Below, piece by piece: positions 10,867-19,069 of a stretch of DNA of 64,000 bases (positions within the stretch are counted from its first letter, which is position 1; every line of letters begins with the position of its first letter). This stretch comes from Bifidobacterium callimiconis (GTDB lineage: Bacteria > Actinomycetota > Actinomycetes > Actinomycetales > Bifidobacteriaceae). Both the position numbers and the translations under genes were made by a program. Under the pieces are notes generated by a model. That model searched no databases. It saw only the letters and a list, made by a program, of their open reading frames with translations, and was not told the origin of the DNA. The stretch is from positions 124,033 through 188,032 of the forward strand of contig NZ_QXGJ01000007.1 of NCBI RefSeq assembly GCF_003952005.1, given 5' to 3'.

Positions 10867-10949
10867 AAGGGAAGACGAACGTCTTCCTTGAACAATAAGC
10901 CCCGTGCCATGCAGACGTTTGGGCCTCTGCCCTCCTGCGCCGGCACGGG
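10867..10949. promoter_or_regulatory. Two hairpins in the rpoA-rplQ gap
   Basis: In the 122-bp gap, 10871-10876 pairs with 10881-10886 around a 4-base loop, with further flanking pairs. Next, 10901-10908 pairs with 10942-10949 (8 bp, CCCGTGCC / GGCACGGG). No T-tract is seen. They may be RNA processing or L17 leader structures; the pairing is visible, the function unknown. Confidence 0.4.
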
Positions 10950-10967
10950 ACATAAGGAGTAATTACA

Positions 10968-11480
10968 ATGCCTACACCCAAGAAGGGCCCGCGCCTGGCC
11001 TCCAGCCCCGCGCATGAGCGCCTGATGCTCGCCAACATGGCGACCAGCCTCTTCCAGAACGGCCGCATCACCACCACGCTGCCCAAGGCCAAGCGTCTTC
11101 GTCCGCTCGCCGAGCGCCTGATCACGTTCGCCAAGCGTGGCGACCTGCACTCCCGCCGTCGCGTGATGCGCGTCATCCGCAACAAGTCCGTGGTGCACAT
11201 GCTGTTCACCCAGATCGCCGAAATGATGGAGCAGCGTGAGGGCGGCTACACCCGCATCACCAAGATCGCTTCCCGTCACGGCGACAACGCCCAGATGGCC
11301 GTCATCGAGCTCGTCACCGAGCCGCTGAGCGCCAAGAAGGCCACCGTTGCCGAGGCTGAGGCCGCCACCAAGGTCGCTGCTGAGAAGGAAGCCGAAGCCC
11401 CCGTCGCCGAGGCCACCGAGGCTCCGGTCGAGGCCGCTGCTGAGGCTCCCGCCGAGGAGACCGCCGAGAAGGCCGAGTGA
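10968..11480 (+). CDS. rplQ: 50S ribosomal protein L17
   Basis: 170 residues. The N-terminal 120 are standard L17: [34 protein letters not shown] in two parts, then [18 protein letters not shown]. The last 50 form an Ala/Glu/Pro-rich low-complexity tail ([19 protein letters not shown]), absent from E. coli L17 but in keeping with other extended actinobacterial proteins. It is the last gene of the alpha group; a clear intrinsic terminator follows. Confidence 0.97.
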   Translation: MPTPKKGPRLASSPAHERLMLANMATSLFQNGRITTTLPKAKRLRPLAERLITFAKRGDLHSRRRVMRVIRNKSVVHMLFTQIAEMMEQREGGYTRITKIASRHGDNAQMAVIELVTEPLSAKKATVAEAEAATKVAAEKEAEAPVAEATEAPVEAAAEAPAEETAEKAE

Positions 11481-11521
11481 ATCACTCGCCACAAGGCATA
11501 GGGCTCTGAACTCAGGCTCAC

Positions 11522-11563
11522 AGGTCGGAATCCGTTCCACATGAACGGGTTCCGACCTTTTTT
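11522..11563 (+). terminator. Intrinsic terminator of the alpha operon
   Basis: Arms 11522-11537 and 11543-11558 pair over 16 bases with one G-U, a 5-base loop, and a T-run 11558-11563. This is a classical rho-independent terminator 40 bases after rplQ. Confidence 0.92.
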
Positions 11564-11585
11564 GTTGTCCGGGTGCCGGGTGGTT

Positions 11586-11706
11586 CCCTCCCTCAGTCCG
11601 CCTTCGGCGGCCAGCTCCCTCCACGGGAGGGAGCACACAGATCCCCAGCGTTCTCCCTCCACGGGAGGGAGATGTCATGACGGAACGTCATGACAGAGGG
11701 AGGGAT
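11586..11706. repeat. Modular hairpin repeat, two copies
   Basis: Two convergent units of the intergenic repeat family. Each has a head hairpin (CTCCCTCC-N4-GGAGGGAG) and a second hairpin. In the first unit the second stem is GTCCGCC / GGCGGCC; in the second it is GTCATGACG / ACGTCATGAC, closing on GAGGGAGGGAT. The block lies between the rplQ terminator and truA, where it opens spurious reading frames. Confidence 0.85.
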
Positions 11707-11838
11707 CCCATCCCAACTTGGCCGGACATCCCCATCCCGACCGTCCACATCAACCTTCCACACGCCCAACCGCCTTGTTCCAAGATGTCTCCCAGCGTCG
11801 CAATCCACTCGGTCGCCCCCTTTCGTCAGCATGGACGT

Positions 11839-12753
11839 ATGCGTTTGAGGATTGATCTGGGATATGACGGCGGTGGATTCTACGGTTGGGCGCGACAGCC
11901 TGAACTGCGTACCGTACAGGGGGAGATCGAGGCGGCGATCCGCAAGGTGCTGCGCGTGCGCACGGACGATCCCAACGCCCCCGAAATCCGTCTCGTGGTG
12001 GCCGGTCGTACCGACACCGGCGTGCACGCCCTGCATCAGGTATGCCACATCGACATTCCCGAAGACGTGATCGCACGGGCCGTGGGACACATGGACGTGA
12101 CTCCGGAGATCGCGTTGGAGCGACGACTGCAGCGTGTGCTGCCCGACGATATCGCCATTCATCGTGTGCGCCGCGCACCCGACGGATTCGATGCACGATT
12201 CTCCGCGCTCGAACGCACCTACGTGTATCGGGTATGCGACAACGGACGATTCGTCGATCCCCGAACCCGCGGATTCGTCGTCGCCATCGACGAGACGCTC
12301 GACATGGATGCCATGAACCGGGCGGCGGCGCTCACCATCGGACTGCATGACTTCGGCTCGTTCGCCACGCCGAACCCGGGCGGCACCACCATTCGTGCGG
12401 TCAAGTACGCGCGGTGGCGTCGCGTGGATCCGGGCGTGATGCTGCATGGGGGAGTGGTCGACGGAGGCTATGGCGAACCGGTGCCGTACGCGGAATCGGG
12501 ACTGTTGTGCTTCACCATCGTGGCCGACGCCTTCGCCCGCAACATGGTCCGGTCGCTGGTCAACGGATGTCTGCAGGTGGGGCGCGGCCGCAAGAGCGTG
12601 GACTGGTTCGCACAGAAGATGGCCGAACCCAAGCGCGAAGGGTCCACGGGGCCGGCGGCGGCCAAGGGACTTACCCTCGAATATGTGGCCTACCCGCCTG
12701 ACGATCAGCTCGCCGAACGCGCCCAGGCCATCCGTGCCGTGCGCACACTGTGA
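11839..12753 (+). CDS. truA: tRNA pseudouridine(38-40) synthase TruA
   Basis: 304 residues from ATG 11839 (MRLRIDLGYDGGGFYGWARQ), the family N-terminus. The frame stays open 162 bases upstream, but that part runs through repeat DNA. The catalytic aspartate lies in AGRTDTGVHALHQVCH. The C-terminal domain shows FTIVADAFARNMVRSLVNGC. The enzyme isomerises uridines 38-40 in the anticodon stem-loop. rplQ-truA adjacency is widespread. No good RBS is visible before 11839, so the exact start is less sure than the function. Confidence 0.93.
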   Translation: MRLRIDLGYDGGGFYGWARQPELRTVQGEIEAAIRKVLRVRTDDPNAPEIRLVVAGRTDTGVHALHQVCHIDIPEDVIARAVGHMDVTPEIALERRLQRVLPDDIAIHRVRRAPDGFDARFSALERTYVYRVCDNGRFVDPRTRGFVVAIDETLDMDAMNRAAALTIGLHDFGSFATPNPGGTTIRAVKYARWRRVDPGVMLHGGVVDGGYGEPVPYAESGLLCFTIVADAFARNMVRSLVNGCLQVGRGRKSVDWFAQKMAEPKREGSTGPAAAKGLTLEYVAYPPDDQLAERAQAIRAVRTL

Positions 12754-12800
12754 GCGTGGGCGACTTCACTGTTTTGGATGTGACTGGTGTCTGGGCGCAC

Positions 12801-12984
12801 CTCCCCTCAGACGGCTTCGCCGCCAGCTCCCCTCAAAGAGGGGAGCCGAGCCTTGCAAGCGTCATACCAGTGGTTCCCCTCTCCGAGGGGAGCTGTCAGC
12901 GCAGCTGACTGAGGGGAGCCCACCGGCTCGAGTTTGCAGTCCCCGGCGCGGACACAAAGCCGTACGCCTGACTGAGGGGAGCCC
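12801..12984. repeat. Modular hairpin repeat block (two units plus a fragment)
   Basis: This fills most of the 380-bp gap between truA and the ATP-grasp gene. It is the four-C variant (CTCCCCTC / GAGGGGAG). The first unit is inverted, 12801-12845. The second is direct, 12874-12919, with stem GTCAGC-GCA-GCTGAC. A tail-only fragment (CTGACTGAGGGGAGCC) is at 12968-12983. I see no gene in this gap. Confidence 0.85.
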
Positions 12985-13133
12985 TCCCCGCACCCCCGAA
13001 GCATATTGGAAACATTAGTGTGGGCTTCCGTTAACGGCACACGGCTAGGGTGAGACTGTTCTTACGGGGAAGGCCGTATCACGCCTTCTCAGGTATGGCA
13101 TGAAGCTATGGCGTGCAACGGGAGGAATGGGTA

Positions 13134-15290
13134 GTGATCGAGTCAAAAGCGCAGAAGATGGCCTCCGAACTGGTGGACCGCAGGGCTGCGATCAATCGTG
13201 AGCTGAGCCGTAACGGCGTGCGGTTCGGCATCTACAAGAACGGCCAGTACCACGACCAGCTGTTCCCCTACGATCCCGTGCCGCGCATCATCGAATCCGA
13301 CGAGTTCGACGAACTCGACCGGGGCCTCAAGCAGCGTGTGAACGCGCTGAACGCCTACCTCAAGGACATCTACTCCGACAAGCGCATCGTGCACGACGGC
13401 GTGATCCCCGAGGAGTACGTGTACACGTCCGAGGGCTACTTTCCGCAGGTCAATGGCGTGACCCCTCCCGGCGGCGTGTTCGCGCACATCGCCGGCGAGG
13501 ATCTGGTGCAGGGCGAGGACGGCCGCTGGTGGGTGCTCGAGGACAATCTGCGCATCCCGTCCGGTGCCAGCTACCCGCTGTTCGTACGTGACATCGAACG
13601 CAGGATCTCGCCGCGACTGTTCCGTGACGTGCGCGTGCGCGACAATCGTGCCTACCCGACGATGCTGCGCCGATCCATGGATTTCGTCTCCACCGAGGGC
13701 ATCGCCGTGGTGCTCACGCCGGGCCGGTTCAACTCCGCGTTCTTCGAGCACGCCTATCTGGCCGAGAAGACCGGTGCCGTGCTCGCGTTCCCCGAGGATC
13801 TGGAGGTGGAGAACAACGAACTGTACTTCATTGACTACTCCGGCAGGAAGCATCGCGTGGGCGTGGTCTACCGTCGTCTGTCCGACGAGTATCTGGATCC
13901 GTTCGCGTTCAACGCCGACTCGGTGATCGGCGTGCCCGGACTGCTCGGCGCCTACCGTGCCGGCAACGTGGCCATCATGAACGCGCCGGGCAACGGCGCC
14001 GCCGACGACAAGGCCATCTACTACTTCGTGCCGGCCATGATCCAGTACTATCTGCACGAGGATCCGATCCTGCACAACGCACCCACCTACATGCCCATGT
14101 TCAACGACGATCGCAAGACGGTGCTCGACCGACTCGGCGAACTCGTGATCAAGGACGTGGCCGAAGCCGGCGGCTACGGCGTGGTGTTCGGTTCGAGCCT
14201 GGACGCCCGCCAGCGCGAGGAGCTCGCCGACAAGATCAAGGCCGAACCGCGCCGGTTCATCGCCCAGGAGGTCATCCAGTTCCGCGACATCAACGTGGTG
14301 GATCCGAACACCGGCCGCATGGAGCCGCGCAAGGCCGATCTGCGCGCCTTCGTGGTCACCGGACCGGACACGCACGTATGGTATTCGGGTCTGACCCGCT
14401 ACTCGTCGATCCCTGGTCAGATGATCGTCAACTCGTCGCAGGGTGGTGGATTCAAGGACACGTGGGTGCTCGCAGGCGAAGGCGAGTCGCTGAAGAACGA
14501 GTGGGCCAGCGAACGCATCATCGCCGACTCCGAACGTCACAGCCTCGCGCTGCTCACCGCGTCCAAGGCCGACAACCTGTACTGGCTGGGTCGTTACACC
14601 GAACGTGTGTTCACCACGCTCACCCGGTTCTTCCCGTTCTACGATCAGGTGATGGACACCGATGTGGATGCGTTCCGCCCGTTCGCCCGTGCGCTCGATC
14701 TGCCGGAGGATTTCGAGGACTTCGACGCGTTCATTCACACGTTCCTGTATGACAAGAGCAACCCGAATTCGGTGCGCAGCGCCATGGACTGCGCGTTCAA
14801 CAATGCGGTGATTCTGCGTCCCGAACTCACATCCCGCGTGCTGCAGTATGTGGAGATGGCGTTGAGCAGCATCGCCGACGCGACCGCGTTGAGCTCCGAC
14901 GCCGAGGACATCTACGCGCAGCGTGATGTGAACGACGATCTGCTCGCCTTCTGGGGCGCGATCGAGAACTCCACGATCGACCAGACGCTCAAGGCGTTCC
15001 TGTTCATTGGCAAGTATCTGGAACGACTCGACCTGTACACGCGACTGTCGGTGTCCTCCGCCGAACTCAAGGCGCCGATCCGCAAACTCGTCAACTACGC
15101 CATGACCCTCGACGGCCTGCCGGTGCCCGAATGCTTCGCCTCCGGCCTGCGCTGGCTCATCGGCCAGCTGCCGCAGCGCGGATACGCCGAACTGGCGGAA
15201 ACGCTCAAGAAGTTCCAGGAGGGATTCAGCGACCGCGTGACCGCCGAAACGCTGCGCCCGCTCACCGAAGTCAACACCCTGAACCTCTAG
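13134..15290 (+). CDS. Circularly permuted ATP-grasp protein fused to an alpha-E domain
   Basis: 718 residues from GTG 13134, with RBS GGAGG at 13121-13125; a GTG seven codons earlier lacks an RBS. Residues 1 to about 465 resemble the circularly permuted ATP-grasp family (COG2308; GGYGVVFGSSL, DLRAFVVTGPDTHVWYSGLT, NSSQGGGFKDTWVL). From about 470 the alpha-E domain (DUF403) begins with KADNLYWLGRYTERVFTTL. Such fusions usually pair with a transglutaminase-like protein, as found 196 bp downstream. Comparative genomics predicts a peptide-ligating or peptide-modifying system; substrate unknown. It is probably cytoplasmic, with no signal peptide. Confidence 0.85.
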   Translation: MIESKAQKMASELVDRRAAINRELSRNGVRFGIYKNGQYHDQLFPYDPVPRIIESDEFDELDRGLKQRVNALNAYLKDIYSDKRIVHDGVIPEEYVYTSEGYFPQVNGVTPPGGVFAHIAGEDLVQGEDGRWWVLEDNLRIPSGASYPLFVRDIERRISPRLFRDVRVRDNRAYPTMLRRSMDFVSTEGIAVVLTPGRFNSAFFEHAYLAEKTGAVLAFPEDLEVENNELYFIDYSGRKHRVGVVYRRLSDEYLDPFAFNADSVIGVPGLLGAYRAGNVAIMNAPGNGAADDKAIYYFVPAMIQYYLHEDPILHNAPTYMPMFNDDRKTVLDRLGELVIKDVAEAGGYGVVFGSSLDARQREELADKIKAEPRRFIAQEVIQFRDINVVDPNTGRMEPRKADLRAFVVTGPDTHVWYSGLTRYSSIPGQMIVNSSQGGGFKDTWVLAGEGESLKNEWASERIIADSERHSLALLTASKADNLYWLGRYTERVFTTLTRFFPFYDQVMDTDVDAFRPFARALDLPEDFEDFDAFIHTFLYDKSNPNSVRSAMDCAFNNAVILRPELTSRVLQYVEMALSSIADATALSSDAEDIYAQRDVNDDLLAFWGAIENSTIDQTLKAFLFIGKYLERLDLYTRLSVSSAELKAPIRKLVNYAMTLDGLPVPECFASGLRWLIGQLPQRGYAELAETLKKFQEGFSDRVTAETLRPLTEVNTLNL

Positions 15291-15311
15291 CTCCCAGCCC
15301 CCATCTCTCTG

Positions 15312-15360
15312 GCTCCCCTCCCCGAGGGGAGCTGTCAGCGAAGCTGACTGAGGGGAGGGG
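15312..15360 (+). repeat. Single modular hairpin repeat
   Basis: One direct unit: head CTCCCCTCCCCGAGGGGAG, second stem GTCAGC-GAA-GCTGAC, ending CTGAGGGGAG. It lies 21 bases after the ATP-grasp stop and before the transglutaminase gene, where it could act as a terminator or stability element. Confidence 0.85.
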
Positions 15361-15486
15361 AATGAGGAAGACCCCCGCACCGTCGCCTCGTGTACCGGAT
15401 GTGCACATCTGGAACACGAGGCACGCTCGTTTTTGCCGGGAACTAGAATAAAGTAGGTTTGCGTCCGGCGCCCAAGGAGAGAATCG

Positions 15487-16293
15487 TTGAAGAAACTGTA
15501 TTTTGATTACGAGATGAAGCTGTCGTTCAGCTCGCCCGTGACCGATCATCGTTTCCAGCTCAGGTGCATTCCCGCCACCGGTCCGCGTCAGCAGGTAGTC
15601 GACACCAAGGTCGTCATCGATCCGCATGTGGAGGCCGAAACCGCCATCGACTCATTCGATTCGGTGGTCATGACGGGCTTCATTCCCGAACCGCACAACC
15701 ACTTCAACTATCGGGTGACCGGCATCGCGTTCGTCGACAACGCCAATATCAAACCCGAGATCTACAAGCCGCTCTATCGTTTCGATTCCGCGCTCACCGT
15801 GCCCGGTCCGGCCATCACGGCGCTGATCGAACGGTGCAAGGACCGTCTGCGCGCGGAGCGCAATTCCGGTTCTCCGGTTGCCGTGGGACAGGTGGTGATG
15901 GACGAGGTGTACAAGGCGTTCACGTACACGCCCAAGTCCACGACCGTGCGCACCACTGCCGAGGAGGCACTCGCTCAGGGCAAGGGCGTGTGTCAGGATT
16001 ACGCGCACGTGATGCTGTCCGTATGCCGTCACGTGGGTCTCACCGCGCGCTACATCGCCGGTCTGCTGGGCGGCGAGGGAGCCACGCACGCATGGGTCGA
16101 GGTGTATCACAAGGATCGTTGGATCGGACTTGACCCCACGCACAACCGTATGGTCGACGACAATTACATCACCATCGCCCACGGTCGTGACTACCGCGAC
16201 TGCATGCTCGACATCGGCGTGTTCTGCGGCAACAACGTGCAGCAGGATCAGTGGGTCAACGCCTCCGTACACGAACAGGGCCCGCAGGCCTGA
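15487..16293 (+). CDS. Transglutaminase-like cysteine peptidase-fold protein
   Basis: 268 residues from TTG 15487 with RBS AGGAGA six bases upstream. The N-terminal beta-rich domain is followed by a transglutaminase core. The catalytic triad is visible: Cys169 in GKGVCQDYAH, His201 in ATHAWVEVY, Asp216 in GLDPTHN. No signal peptide, so it is cytoplasmic. COG1305 proteins of this kind co-occur with circularly permuted ATP-grasp/alpha-E proteins, here directly upstream, and the two probably act in one peptide ligation/hydrolysis pathway. The substrate is unknown. Confidence 0.85.
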   Translation: MKKLYFDYEMKLSFSSPVTDHRFQLRCIPATGPRQQVVDTKVVIDPHVEAETAIDSFDSVVMTGFIPEPHNHFNYRVTGIAFVDNANIKPEIYKPLYRFDSALTVPGPAITALIERCKDRLRAERNSGSPVAVGQVVMDEVYKAFTYTPKSTTVRTTAEEALAQGKGVCQDYAHVMLSVCRHVGLTARYIAGLLGGEGATHAWVEVYHKDRWIGLDPTHNRMVDDNYITIAHGRDYRDCMLDIGVFCGNNVQQDQWVNASVHEQGPQA

Positions 16294-16325
16294 ATCATGC
16301 GCGACACTTCGACGACGCGATGATT

Positions 16326-16353
16326 TTGCATTGTCCGCAAAACGTGGCATACT
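16326..16353 (+). promoter_or_regulatory. Probable promoter of tRNA-Ser
   Basis: TTGCAT at 16326-16331 and CATACT at 16348-16353 are 16 bp apart; TACTAG two bases on is an alternative -10. The mature tRNA begins 27 bases after the -10. A small hairpin (TTGTC/GACAA) lies between promoter and tRNA in the leader. Confidence 0.45.
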
Positions 16354-16380
16354 AGTCAAGTTGTCTTTTGCGACAACGAT

Positions 16381-16469
16381 GGATAAGTGTCCGAGCGGTC
16401 GAAGGAGCACGCCTCGAAAGCGTGTGAGGGCAACCCCCTCCGCGAGTTCGAATCTCGCCTTATCCGCCA
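16381..16469 (+). tRNA. tRNA-Ser, anticodon CGA
   Basis: The acceptor stem GGATAAG pairs with CTTATCC (16459-16465). The discriminator G and an encoded CCA follow. The anticodon arm CACGC-CTCGAAA-GCGTG gives anticodon CGA, reading UCG. The long variable arm (GAGGG..CCCTC) is typical of class II serine tRNAs, and the T-arm GAGTTCGAATCTC is intact. Confidence 0.95.
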
Positions 16470-16472
16470 TCG

Positions 16473-16503
16473 AATCCCGGAATCCTACGATTCCGGGATT
16501 TTT
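16473..16503 (+). terminator. Intrinsic terminator after tRNA-Ser
   Basis: A perfect 12-bp stem (16473-16484 with 16489-16500), 4-base loop, and T-rich tail from 16499 (TTTTTGTTTTT). It starts four bases after the encoded CCA. Confidence 0.92.
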
Positions 16504-16547
16504 GTTTTTCCCCAGTCGTCCTTCAGTCCGTCCTTCGGCGACCCAAA

Positions 16548-17570
16548 CTACTTCAGCAGCGCGGTCTCCAATGCGGGGTAGCCGAGATCGAGAGCCGTGG
16601 CGATATGCGCGGAAATGAGGTCGGAGATCACGGTGAGATCATGGGTCTCCGTATCGGTGCGGGACGACGATGAGCCGGACGACGATTTAGTCGATTCAGT
16701 CGATGAGCCAGACGCGGCCGATGCGGTCGAGCCGGACTGAGACGAAGCGCTCGCCGTCGAATTGGAATTCTTTCCGGTCATGGCGCTCACCGCGTCAAGC
16801 TGCTCCAACGCGCAGTTCATCTCCACGACGGCCGTGGTGGACGCCTTCAGACCATTCGTCGGATCGACCGTTTCATTGGGATTGGCGATCAACGAATCCA
16901 CGGCGTAGACCTTCTGACGAGGATCGGACTCCTGTGCGACCGCGGTGGCCAGAATCTGCGCGTTCGACTTGCGCTGATCGCTGATCTTGTACAACGTGGC
17001 ATCCGCATTGTGACGGGCCGCAAGGATCTCGAACGCGAAGCCGGCGCGATCCTCGGCCAACGACAGTCCGGCGGCGGTCGACGCGTCGACATGCAGCGTC
17101 AGATCATCGTCCAACGACGTCGACGATGTGGAAACGACGCCATTGATGCCGGTACGTGCGGCAAGCGTATTCGCCGCGTGAGCAGCCAGCGCACTCCGTA
17201 CGGTGCCCTCCGCGAACCGTTGCGGGCATTCCACCGCGGCCGTGTGCCAGCGCGACTGTCCGTCTACCGCGGAAAACAGGCGAAGATACGACGGCAATGA
17301 CGACTGATACCGTTCCGTATCGCCGAACCCCAACGACAGTGCGCGCTCGCATGCGCTGAGATCGGATTCGTCGGTGCCGCGTCCGCTGATGCCGGGGGCC
17401 GCGGCTAAGGCGGCGGGGGAGGGGAGCACGGCGAGCAGACCCAGACAGCACATCAGCGACATGAATGCCGTGAGCACCGGTGCGAACGTATTGACGACGG
17501 AGGCGCGGCGACCGAAAAGCCTGTGAATGCCGCGGCTGACACGACCACCATGGATATCGAGAACGGCCAT
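16548..17570 (-). CDS. Secreted or membrane-anchored protein of unknown function
   Basis: 340 residues from ATG at 17570, chosen because an AAGGGGA-type RBS precedes it. The frame continues 26 codons upstream without support. A basic N-terminus (about residues 1-30) is followed by a hydrophobic stretch and LAVLPSPAALAAAPG, which looks like a long signal peptide. The rest is Ala/Ser/Thr-rich. Near residues 265-305 there is a Ser/Gly/Thr linker (SSTESTKSSSGSSSSRTD). I do not recognise a domain. It is divergent from nusA and ends 45 bases from the tRNA-Ser terminator. Confidence 0.65.
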   Translation of the reverse strand: MAVLDIHGGRVSRGIHRLFGRRASVVNTFAPVLTAFMSLMCCLGLLAVLPSPAALAAAPGISGRGTDESDLSACERALSLGFGDTERYQSSLPSYLRLFSAVDGQSRWHTAAVECPQRFAEGTVRSALAAHAANTLAARTGINGVVSTSSTSLDDDLTLHVDASTAAGLSLAEDRAGFAFEILAARHNADATLYKISDQRKSNAQILATAVAQESDPRQKVYAVDSLIANPNETVDPTNGLKASTTAVVEMNCALEQLDAVSAMTGKNSNSTASASSQSGSTASAASGSSTESTKSSSGSSSSRTDTETHDLTVISDLISAHIATALDLGYPALETALLK

Positions 17571-17727
17571 TCCCCTTCGTAAGCCGCGTCCGTTGCCGTG
17601 GCCTGCCCCATCCCTGAATTCGCCGTAAGCGCATAGTGGTGTCTGCATGAAACGTTAGACTAATAGCCGTTGCAGACCATTTCGCGGGCAGGGTGCCCGC
17701 TATAACTTCATATGGGAGGTCTTGGGC

Positions 17728-18756
17728 ATGGAATTGGACTTGGCAGGAATGCATCAGCTCGCTGCTGAGCAGGGAATAGATGCCGAGACTCTGGATAACG
17801 CACTGGCAGAAGCCCTGCGTCTCGCTTACCTGAAAACCCCTCATGCGGCGAAGCACGCCCGCGTGGAACTCGACGCCCGCGCCGGATCGTTCACGGTCTG
17901 GGCTCAGGATGAGATTCCTCAGGAACCCACGGAAGACAACCCCCATCCCGCTCCCCAGCTGGGTGAGGAGTACGACGACACCCCCCGCGATTTCGGCCGT
18001 CTTGCCGCCGCGACCGCTCGTCAGGTCATTACGCAGCTGTTCCGTCGCGCCGCCGATGAAAAGGTGTTCGGCGCGTTCTCCGGTCAGAAGGGCAACCTGA
18101 TCACCGGTATCGTGCAGCAGGATGCGAAGGATCCGGCCAACGTGCATGTGGCCGTGGGTGACGTGGAGGCTATCCTGCCCCGTCGCGAGCAGGTGCCGGG
18201 CGAACGCTATCGTCACGGTGAGCGCCTGCGTGTGTACGTGGTGAATGTGGCTCGTGGCCTCAAGGGCCCGGAGATCATCGTGTCCCGTTCGCATCCGGAG
18301 CTGGTTCGTCGTCTGTTCGAGCGTGAGGTGCCGGAACTGGCCAGTGGTGCGGTGTCGATCATGTCGATCGCGCGTGAGGCCGGCGCCCGCACGAAGATCG
18401 CGGTGCGCGCCAATGCGCAGGGTGTGAATCCGAAGGGTGCGCTGATCGGCCCCGGCGGTTCGCGTGTGCGTGCGGTGATGGAGAACCTGGGTCAGGAGAA
18501 GATCGATATCGTCGACTGGTCGGCGGATCCGGCGCAGTTCGTCGCCGCAGCGCTGTCCCCGGCACACGCCACCGAGGTGCAGGTCGTCAGCGAGAAGAAC
18601 AAGACGGCGATCGCGTTCATCCACGACGATCAGCTGTCGCTGGCCATCGGCAAGGAGGGGCAGAACGCCCGTCTGGCCGCCAAGCTCACCGGCTGGAAGA
18701 TCGGCATCGAGTCCGAGGAGGCCCGTGCCAAGAAGGCCGAGCAGGGCGAGCACTGA
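17728..18756 (+). CDS. nusA: Transcription termination/antitermination factor NusA
   Basis: 342 residues from ATG 17728, RBS GGGAGG at 17714-17719; a TTG two codons earlier is too close to the RBS. The N-terminal RNAP-binding domain is followed by an S1 domain (AFSGQKGNLITGIV..., VPGERYRHGERLRVYVVNV). Two KH domains follow (ISRSHPELVRRLF-like at 18280, KGALIGPGGSRVRAVMENLG, LAIGKEGQNARLAAKLTGWK). It lacks E. coli C-terminal repeats, as in other actinobacteria. No rimP precedes it; the upstream gene is divergent. Confidence 0.96.
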   Translation: MELDLAGMHQLAAEQGIDAETLDNALAEALRLAYLKTPHAAKHARVELDARAGSFTVWAQDEIPQEPTEDNPHPAPQLGEEYDDTPRDFGRLAAATARQVITQLFRRAADEKVFGAFSGQKGNLITGIVQQDAKDPANVHVAVGDVEAILPRREQVPGERYRHGERLRVYVVNVARGLKGPEIIVSRSHPELVRRLFEREVPELASGAVSIMSIAREAGARTKIAVRANAQGVNPKGALIGPGGSRVRAVMENLGQEKIDIVDWSADPAQFVAAALSPAHATEVQVVSEKNKTAIAFIHDDQLSLAIGKEGQNARLAAKLTGWKIGIESEEARAKKAEQGEH

Positions 18757-18799
18757 TCCCTGTCGCCGATCCGCGGTAATCGCGGCGGTGACATGACGT

Positions 18800-18842
18800 G
18801 AATCGGGACGGACGTCGTTGATTATGACGCCCGTCCCGATTC
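18800..18842. terminator. Hairpin downstream of nusA
   Basis: Arms 18800-18811 and 18831-18842 pair over 12 bases, with further partial pairing inside (GACGTC/GACGCC). No T-run follows. It lies in the 313-bp gap between nusA and infB, which otherwise holds no gene I can support: no ylxR-like frame is present. Possibly a partial terminator. Confidence 0.5.
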
Positions 18843-19069
18843 GCATAAATCGCGCACGGCGCGCGACACATCGGCGTTTTTCGCCGCCGTTGCAATCCAT
18901 AGGGCTGAGTATGCTTGCAGCGGTACCTGAAACGGAGGGTGTAGTATGCCTTCTTTCAGCAAAGAACGAGGTAACACAACCATGGTCGCACGATGAGACA
19001 GGACATGTTCACCATCAGTGATCATTGATCGCGCGGAACCATATGCGCGGTCGGGAATAGGAGATATTG

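Noticed and set aside
12446..13018. 190-codon plus-strand frame overlapping the end of truA and the repeat block
   Set aside because: It is out of frame with truA and its second half is translated repeat DNA.
13143..15380. 745-codon minus-strand open frame opposite the ATP-grasp gene
   Set aside because: Shadow of a high-GC gene with recognised domains; no RBS or family motif on the minus strand.
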